A stretch of DNA of 10,805 nt, from positions 1-10,805 of the forward strand of contig JAHFCS010000029.1 of the NCBI GenBank assembly GCA_023249395.1, written 5' to 3'. Shown here piece after piece: positions 6,824 through 10,805 of the stretch; position 1 is the stretch's first letter; each line of letters begins with the position of its first letter. The notes under the pieces are model-generated. The model was not told where the DNA came from and ran no database searches. It worked only from the letters and a program-made list of their open reading frames with translations. A program made the translations under genes and the position numbers. Source of the stretch: Gemmatimonadota bacterium. Its GTDB lineage: Bacteria; Gemmatimonadota; Gemmatimonadetes; Gemmatimonadales; Gemmatimonadaceae.

Positions 6824-9123
6824 ATGGCCTCCACGGGTTGAAGAGGAATCCCGACGACGAATCTGCATCCGCCGTCTGGCGGCGAGTCGATACGAATCGA
6901 CCCGCCATGCCGGTCGATTATCGTTCTGCAGACGGTCAGCCCGAGGCCGGTGCCTTCTCCGGGCTTCTTGCTGGTGTAGAAGGGATCGAACACGCGCTCG
7001 CGGAGCGCCAGCGGAATGCCGGGTCCGGTGTCGCGCACCTCGATCTCGACTCCCTCGTCGTTGGATCGACGCCGGATGGTGAGCGCAACAGTGCCATCCG
7101 GTGGCGTGGCGTCGGCGGCGTTGAGCAGCAGGTTCACGAGTACGGTCTCGATCCCTTTTTCGTATCCTATCACCGGCGGCAGGCCGGCCTCGGCGGAGAA
7201 TACGAGCTGGATCCGGCGCGCGGCCATCGTTCGGCGGAGCAGCATCACGACTGTTTTCGCCAAAGCATCCAGAGCGACGGGCCGCTCTTCGCTATAGTCG
7301 TCGCGCGCAAAACGAAGGAGGCTCTGGGTGAGCTCTCTGAGACGAGTGACGTGCTGCTGCAACACGTCGAGATCCGCCGGGAGCGACGAGCTTCCTCGTT
7401 CGTCGCCGTCTCGCAGGTCGCGTTGCATGCACTCGATGCGGTTGGCGACGACCGCGAGCGGGTTGTTGATCTCGTGGGCGAGGCCGGCCGCCATCACGCT
7501 GATCGCCGCAAGGCGCTCGGAGCGCCGCATCTGATCCTCAAGTCGTGACTGGAGCCTTGTGTCGCTAACGATCAACGACGATCCGAGCGGTCGGCCGTCG
7601 ACCCCCACGATCATCGTCTGCGTGAGACTGATCTGGATGGGCGTGCCGTCGTTCGCCAGCACCTCGGTCCCGAAGTTGACGACGGCTCTGTCGTGCTCGA
7701 GCTCCCGCCTCAATGCCCCCAGCTCGCGCCGAGCACGTTCGCCGCTTGGCTGGAATACGGTCTCGATCAGAGCTCCGATAGCTGCGTCGGCCGGGCGGCC
7801 GAACAGGCGCTCGGCTCCGTCGTTCCAGATCCGAACGACGCCGTCAGGATCGACTCCGATTATGGCGTCGGCGGAGTGCTTTAGGATGTCAGTCAGCTCG
7901 GCGTGGGTTTGCTCGAGGATGCGCGTGCGCTCCGCGAGGATCGCTTCGCGCTCCGCGTGGTGTCGCGACACCTGGTCAGCAACGAGGGCGAAGTCGCGTG
8001 CGAGGTCCTCCAACTCATCGTTGGTGGCGACGTTCAGCTCGGCCACCGGCTCGCCGCGTGCCAGCTGCCACGCCGCGTCGCGAATGCGCAAGATCGGCTT
8101 GGTGAGCTGATCGGCCGCGAGAATTGCAAGCGCGATGACGATCAAGGTCACTAGTGCCGCGGCAAGCAGGACCAGTAGGAGGAATGAGCGTGCAGGGGCG
8201 GTGAGCGCCGCCAGCGGCACCGCGCGATAGAGTGTCAGCGCGGCGCCGAACGAGGTCCCGACGGCGAGCGGGCGATAGCTGACCAGCTGCTGCGCTGGTG
8301 TCACTACAGTGCCGGCTCTCCGCGACAGGAGGATCGCCACGATGGAGTCGGGAAAGTCGCTTCGCACCGTCAGACGGTCTCGCGCGGCGAGGAGTGTGGC
8401 CCAGTTGCGCTTGCGCACCGAATGATAGAGGAAATGTCCTCCCTCATCCACGAGCGCGGTGACCCCGGTAAATCCGGGAGAGGAACGGTCGAGATGTGCG
8501 AAGAGCGCCGAAGCATAGGTCTCTCCGACCGTCACGCCGCGGAAGGCGCCGTCGGCGCCGTAGATCGGAACCAGAATCGCGATCGCCGGCGTCGGCTTTC
8601 GCACTCCGCCTTCCTCGGGCCCCGCGACCTCAATGGCGAACAGCAGCCGCGTTCGCGGTTTCAAGGACCTGGCGCGCCACGCGTAGTATTCGCCCCCGTC
8701 TACGTCATCGTACTGACTCGCCGGTCCCGAGTTGCGGATCAGCAAGCGATACCTGCCGTCGGCGTCGATGAGCTTGATCTGATAGAGCGTGGGCTCAGTG
8801 GCGAGGAGTGTCTGCACGATGCGTTCGGCTTCCAGTTGCTCTCGCTCGCCGACCCACGCGTTCAGCAGCAAGGGACCCAGCACGACGGTGGCAATCAACT
8901 CGGTGTGGCTCTCAGCCGACTGCAGCGACTGTGCCGTCTGCGCCTCCGCCATCTGCAGATCGTGTTCAAGCGTGTTGCGCGCTTTCGCCTGGATCTGCAG
9001 CACCGTTTCCCGCGCGCCGAGCGCCGAAATCACCGCGAGCGGCACGAGCGCGACGAGCGCGAATGCGATCGCGAGCTTTACGCGTATGCTGAGCCGTGGG
9101 AAAAGCTTGTTGACGTTGAGCAT
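6799..9123 (-). CDS. Membrane sensor histidine kinase (Cache-like sensor, HAMP, PAS, HisKA, HATPase_c)
   Basis: A 774-aa sensor kinase, cognate partner of the downstream regulator. Domains: TM1 (about 15-35); a periplasmic sensor of about 275 residues (36-312) with two β-rich modules around LIDADGRYRLLIRN and TALVDEGGHFLYHS, consistent with a double-Cache fold; TM2 (about 313-337); HAMP (about 338-390) with an adjoining coiled coil; PAS (about 405-520, HSADAIIGVDPDGVVRIWN); HisKA with the phosphorylated H550 in GLAHEINNPL; and HATPase_c with N-box N668, G1 box DTGPG (698-702), the F box DPFYTSKK and GTGLGL (724-729). The NtrB-like HisKA fits an NtrC-type partner. The ligand is unknown; Cache domains often bind small carboxylates, amino acids or similar molecules. 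The ATG at 9123 has no clear Shine-Dalgarno. It is the first gene of a three-gene operon and divergent from the FeS/NrfD operon. Confidence 0.94.
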   Translation of the reverse strand: MLNVNKLFPRLSIRVKLAIAFALVALVPLAVISALGARETVLQIQAKARNTLEHDLQMAEAQTAQSLQSAESHTELIATVVLGPLLLNAWVGEREQLEAERIVQTLLATEPTLYQIKLIDADGRYRLLIRNSGPASQYDDVDGGEYYAWRARSLKPRTRLLFAIEVAGPEEGGVRKPTPAIAILVPIYGADGAFRGVTVGETYASALFAHLDRSSPGFTGVTALVDEGGHFLYHSVRKRNWATLLAARDRLTVRSDFPDSIVAILLSRRAGTVVTPAQQLVSYRPLAVGTSFGAALTLYRAVPLAALTAPARSFLLLVLLAAALVTLIVIALAILAADQLTKPILRIRDAAWQLARGEPVAELNVATNDELEDLARDFALVADQVSRHHAEREAILAERTRILEQTHAELTDILKHSADAIIGVDPDGVVRIWNDGAERLFGRPADAAIGALIETVFQPSGERARRELGALRRELEHDRAVVNFGTEVLANDGTPIQISLTQTMIVGVDGRPLGSSLIVSDTRLQSRLEDQMRRSERLAAISVMAAGLAHEINNPLAVVANRIECMQRDLRDGDERGSSSLPADLDVLQQHVTRLRELTQSLLRFARDDYSEERPVALDALAKTVVMLLRRTMAARRIQLVFSAEAGLPPVIGYEKGIETVLVNLLLNAADATPPDGTVALTIRRRSNDEGVEIEVRDTGPGIPLALRERVFDPFYTSKKPGEGTGLGLTVCRTIIDRHGGSIRIDSPPDGGCRFVVGIPLQPVEAMWPEHVYS
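6828..6832 (-). promoter_or_regulatory. Ribosome binding site that decides the regulator start
   Basis: GGAGG on the minus strand lies inside the 3' end of the kinase gene, 4 nt before the GTG at 6823. It supports the shorter 464-residue regulator over the longer frame that starts at 6868. Confidence 0.55.
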
Positions 9124-9246
9124 CAGAGGACTACGCGAGTACGGCGCTGTGACACCCAGCTCACCGGATCAAGCGGGGATGCGCAGCAATACGGTATGCC
9201 AAACCTGTTATGGGAAGCAGGAAAAGACTGACTCGCTGTAGGGGAA

Positions 9247-9270
9247 CCGCGCGGTGGCTTAGTCGCGCGG
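9247..9270. repeat. GC-rich 7-bp inverted repeat
   Basis: CCGCGCG (9247-9253) and CGCGCGG (9264-9270) are exact reverse complements around a 10-nt spacer. No T-tract follows on either strand. It lies about 125 bp upstream of the kinase start and may be a binding site or an incidental GC-rich repeat. Confidence 0.3.
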
Positions 9271-9303
9271 GGCCGGGCGGCGAGAGACGCTTGTGCCAGG
9301 CCG

Positions 9304-9330
9304 TGTCGCACTGCGTCAGCGCATGTCGCA
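9304..9330. repeat. Direct repeat TGTCGCA, 20-bp period
   Basis: TGTCGCA occurs at 9304-9310 and again at 9324-9330, exactly 20 bp apart (about two helical turns), flanking TGCG-N4-CGCA (9312-9323). The helical phasing resembles tandem activator half-sites, but the motif is short and could be chance. Confidence 0.3.
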
Positions 9331-9365
9331 ATTCGGCAGTTGATCTGGCTGCTATATGCGCGACG

Positions 9366-9398
9366 GGCAACGCGTTGCCGCTCGGGCAACATGTTGCC
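9366..9398. promoter_or_regulatory. Two tandem perfect palindromes, candidate σ54 enhancer (UAS)
   Basis: GGCAACGCGTTGCC (9366-9379) and GGCAACATGTTGCC (9385-9398) are each perfect 14-bp palindromes with the form GGCAAC-N2-GTTGCC. Their centres are 19 bp apart, so both face nearly the same side of the helix. The repeat unit extends to 17 bp (CGGGCAAC-N2-GTTGCCR; 9364-9380 and 9383-9399), with 14 of 17 positions identical. They lie about 70 bp upstream of a -24/-12 promoter element. Tandem dyads at this distance are typical enhancer sites for NtrC-family activators, and one is encoded next door. The palindromes are certain; the identity of the binding protein is inferred. Confidence 0.72.
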
Positions 9399-9448
9399 AC
9401 AGCGTGGTTTGCAAATGACATGGCGCATGATGGTTCCTGATCCTTGTA

Positions 9449-9464
9449 TGGCGCGACGCATGCC
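9449..9464 (+). promoter_or_regulatory. Probable σ54 (-24/-12) promoter for the FeS/NrfD operon
   Basis: TGGCGCGACGCATGCC matches the σ54 consensus TGGCACG-N4-TTGCW at the essential GG (9450-9451) and GC (9462-9463), with the required 10-bp spacing. TGGC, C and G of the -24 block agree; mismatches are A to G in the -24 block and T to A plus the final base in the -12 block. Transcription would start near 9475, leaving a leader of about 83 nt before the ATG at 9558. The palindromic enhancer upstream and the σ54 activator gene nearby raise confidence. Confidence 0.58.
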
Positions 9465-9485
9465 AATTGCAATGAAAGTACGAGC

Positions 9486-9541
9486 ACACAGCGCCGCGGC
9501 CGGTGCAGCAGCGTACCAAACTCGCGCAACCCACGCTGTGT
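9486..9541 (+). promoter_or_regulatory. Leader RNA with 8-bp long-range stem abutting the Shine-Dalgarno
   Basis: ACACAGCG (9486-9493) is the exact reverse complement of CGCTGTGT (9534-9541), enclosing 40 nt. The right arm ends one base before the purine-rich GAGGA at 9543-9547. If transcribed from about 9475, the leader could fold so that this stem sits directly against the ribosome binding site. Function is speculative. Confidence 0.3.
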
Positions 9542-9542
9542 A

Positions 9543-9547
9543 GAGGA
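9543..9547 (+). promoter_or_regulatory. Ribosome binding site that decides the FeS protein start
   Basis: GAGGA lies 10 nt before the ATG at 9558. It supports initiation at the first of three consecutive ATG codons, directly in front of the twin-arginine signal. A longer frame beginning at TTG 9444 would begin upstream of, and run through, the -24/-12 promoter. Confidence 0.55.
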
Positions 9548-9557
9548 ATCGCGATCA

Positions 9558-10472
9558 ATGATGATGCGTCGACGGGATTTCCTTAAGGCGGGAGTGGTGG
9601 CAGCGGGAGGTATCGCCGCGGGCGCCACGGTGCGGCCGGCCATCGCGACGGAGGAGAAGGGCACCAGCGAACACCCTGCCACTCTAGCACTCACCGCGGA
9701 AGGAGAACTGGTGGTCTCGTCTACACTTGGCCGGGCTGCAGCCGGAGGCTCCCCCGACGAGGTGCGGCGCGGTGTCCCGGGACGCCGGTGGGTGATGGTC
9801 ATTGACCTGGCCGCGTGCGATGGCTGCGGTAAGTGCACGGATGCGTGCAGCAAGAGCCACTTCGTTCCTTCGGATCGCGAGTTCATCCGAGTGTTCAAGA
9901 TGCGGGACTCGCCAACGGCAGCGCCCTACTGGTTTCCGCGCCCCTGCTTCCATTGCGACGATCCGCCGTGCACCCGGGTGTGCCCGGTTGGCGCCACCTT
10001 CAAGCGTCAGGACGGCATCGTGTTGATCGACGCCGAGCGCTGTATCGGCTGTCGATTCTGCATGGCGGCATGCCCGTTCTCGGCGCGCGTGTTCAACTGG
10101 AGTCGTCCCGAGAACTCTCCAGCTGCGAAGGCCCGCGGTTACTCCCCGGAGTGGGGGTATCCAAGGAGAGTCGGCACTGCGGAGAAATGCGATTTCTGTG
10201 CGGACATGGCTCGCGAGGGCAAGCTCCCGCACTGCGTCTCGCGCTGCTCCATGGATGCCATGTGGTTCGGCGACGAGAACGAAGATGCAGTGACCAATGC
10301 CAGTGGGCAGACCGTGCGTCTGACGACGTTGCTGCGTGATCGCGCTGGGTATCGCTTCCTGGAGGAGCTGGGTACCAAGCCCCGCGTCTACTATCTGCCC
10401 CCGGACAATCGTAGTGCACCAGCGCCGGGCGAAGCCAGCGCCTCCCCCCGTGCCAAAGGAGCCGGGCACTGA
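9558..10472 (+). CDS. Tat-exported four-cluster ferredoxin-like subunit (DsrO/HybA/NrfC/PsrB-type)
   Basis: A 304-aa electron-transfer subunit acting on the periplasmic face of the inner membrane. The N-terminus MMMRRRDFLKAG is a twin-arginine signal (RRDFLK, residues 5-10) with cleavage likely after RPAIA (about 30). Four [4Fe-4S] cysteine groups are complete: C87-x2-C90-x2-C93-x3-C97; C130-x2-C133-x4-C138-x3-C142; C162-x2-C165-x2-C168-x3-C172; and C211-x2-C214 with C226-x3-C230. This pattern matches the FeS subunits that pair with NrfD-type membrane proteins. The NrfD-like gene follows with a one-base overlap (TGATG), preceded by AAGGAG. No molybdopterin or multihaem subunit lies upstream, so the catalytic or cytochrome partner must be downstream outside the window or encoded elsewhere. 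Likely transcribed from the σ54-type promoter at 9449. Confidence 0.92.
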   Translation: MMMRRRDFLKAGVVAAGGIAAGATVRPAIATEEKGTSEHPATLALTAEGELVVSSTLGRAAAGGSPDEVRRGVPGRRWVMVIDLAACDGCGKCTDACSKSHFVPSDREFIRVFKMRDSPTAAPYWFPRPCFHCDDPPCTRVCPVGATFKRQDGIVLIDAERCIGCRFCMAACPFSARVFNWSRPENSPAAKARGYSPEWGYPRRVGTAEKCDFCADMAREGKLPHCVSRCSMDAMWFGDENEDAVTNASGQTVRLTTLLRDRAGYRFLEELGTKPRVYYLPPDNRSAPAPGEASASPRAKGAGH

Positions 10473-10805
10473 TGAGCGCACTTCCACTGTCCGGTTTCCG
10501 AAACCCGGGCGTCACGAATTGGCCGCATAGCGAACCGCAGCCCGACGTCGTCGAGCGCGGCCTGCTGACGACACTCGATCCACTGGGAGGCGTCGGTCGG
10601 CTCTGGATCGGGGGCCTGCTCACGCTCTGCGCGGCCGGCCTCGCGGCCTGGGCATACCAGCTCGTCTACGGACTCCGCGTGACCGCGATGCGCGACTACG
10701 TGTCGTGGGGCGTGTACATGACGAATTTCGTATTCTTCATCGGCATCAGTCACGCCGGAACGCTCATCTCAGCGATCCTGCGCGTGACCGACGTGGGCTG
10801 GCGGC
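10472..10805 (+). CDS. NrfD-like polysulfide reductase family membrane subunit, partial (3' end missing)
   Basis: The first 111 codons of a membrane protein that runs off the right edge. After a hydrophilic N-terminus (about 40 residues) come TM1 (about 43-66) and TM2 (about 83-104). The stretch YVSWGVYMTNFVFFIGISHAG (76-96), followed by TLISAILR, is characteristic of the NrfD/PsrC/ActC superfamily, in which the helical bundle binds quinone or quinol. It would exchange electrons between the quinone pool and the FeS subunit encoded immediately upstream. The ATG overlaps the FeS stop by one base (TGATG) and has AGGAG 10 nt upstream. The retained SHAGTLISAI motif is closer to the ActC/Hmc-like branch than to HybB, but subfamily placement from this fragment is tentative. 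Confidence 0.88.
   Translation, partial: MSALPLSGFRNPGVTNWPHSEPQPDVVERGLLTTLDPLGGVGRLWIGGLLTLCAAGLAAWAYQLVYGLRVTAMRDYVSWGVYMTNFVFFIGISHAGTLISAILRVTDVGWR

Larger units (their letters stand above)
9124..9557. other. Divergent regulatory interval between sensor kinase and FeS/NrfD operons
   Basis: This 434-bp stretch holds no convincing gene. It contains, in order, a GC-rich inverted repeat, paired TGTCGCA repeats, two tandem GGCAAC-N2-GTTGCC palindromes, a -24/-12-like promoter and a leader with an 8-bp long-range stem, all listed separately. The concentration of symmetric sites suggests several regulators or cooperative binding serving one or both divergent operons. Confidence 0.75.

Noticed and set aside
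6824..6868. 15-residue N-terminal extension of the response regulator from ATG 6868
   Set aside because: It precedes the receiver fold with Arg/Ser-rich residues; the GTG at 6823 with GGAGG upstream gives the normal domain boundary.
9186..9201. Minus-strand TGGCATACCGTATTGC upstream of the kinase gene, resembling a σ54 promoter
   Set aside because: The GG and GC are separated by 11 bp rather than the near-invariant 10, so it was not called as a promoter.
9444..9557. N-terminal extension of the FeS protein starting at TTG 9444
   Set aside because: It would begin upstream of and run through the promoter element, and would bury the Tat signal about 38 residues inside the protein. The ATG at 9558 has a better ribosome binding site.
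9161..9898. 245-codon minus-strand open frame across the divergent interval and the FeS gene
   Set aside because: It is antisense to the Tat signal and to the first FeS cluster region and to the clustered regulatory sites; its sequence has no family features.
1..10805. Mobile elements, CRISPR arrays, tRNA or rRNA genes
   Set aside because: No transposase or integrase motifs, terminal inverted repeats, regularly spaced repeats or tRNA-like folds were seen on either strand.

Overview
The window reads as chromosomal DNA from a high-GC, Gram-negative bacterium. Evidence for an outer membrane is a predicted β-barrel cytochrome, a lipoprotein signal and a Tat-exported iron-sulfur protein. GTG starts are used freely (three of the seven genes whose start lies in the window). 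The mix of a Cyc2-like porin-cytochrome, a DsrO/HybA-like plus NrfD-like pair and an Ig-like (Big_2) surface protein would fit Gemmatimonadota or a similar soil/sediment lineage. That placement is an inference and no marker gene is present to settle it.

Layout from left to right: (1) the 3' end of a Big_2 domain protein on + (2-157). (2) A minus-strand transporter operon (2918 to 187) of the poorly characterised ABC family that includes TrpXYZ. Its substrate-binding lipoprotein and permease are one 645-residue polypeptide, followed by an ATPase that starts in a 4-bp ATGA overlap. (3) A gene-poor 570-bp interval (2919-3488) with several small inverted repeats, ending in a perfect 11-bp inverted repeat 24 nt before the next start. 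(4) A 425-residue secreted protein on + (3489-4766) with one CxxCH haem site followed by a barrel-like remainder, resembling Cyc2-type outer-membrane porin-cytochromes. (5) A minus-strand operon (9123 to 4798): a membrane histidine kinase, an NtrC-family σ54 activator overlapping it by 25 bp, and a secreted cupredoxin-like protein starting one base after the regulator's stop codon. (6) A 434-bp divergent regulatory interval (9124-9557). (7) A plus-strand operon: a Tat-exported protein with four [4Fe-4S] motifs (9558-10472) and an NrfD-like membrane quinone-binding subunit running off the window (10472 onward).

The parts from 3489 to 10805 look like one functional island. It has an outer-membrane haem protein, a periplasmic copper protein and a membrane FeS/NrfD quinone module, with a two-component σ54 system between them. 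The clearest regulatory signal is upstream of the FeS/NrfD operon: two tandem perfect palindromes (GGCAAC-N2-GTTGCC, centres 19 bp apart), then about 70 bp downstream a -24/-12 type σ54 promoter with correct GG-N10-GC spacing. This is the architecture expected for control by the neighbouring NtrC-family regulator. The hypothesis is a signal-controlled electron-transfer system, perhaps for extracellular electron donors such as Fe(II). Substrate and direction of electron flow cannot be read from the sequence.
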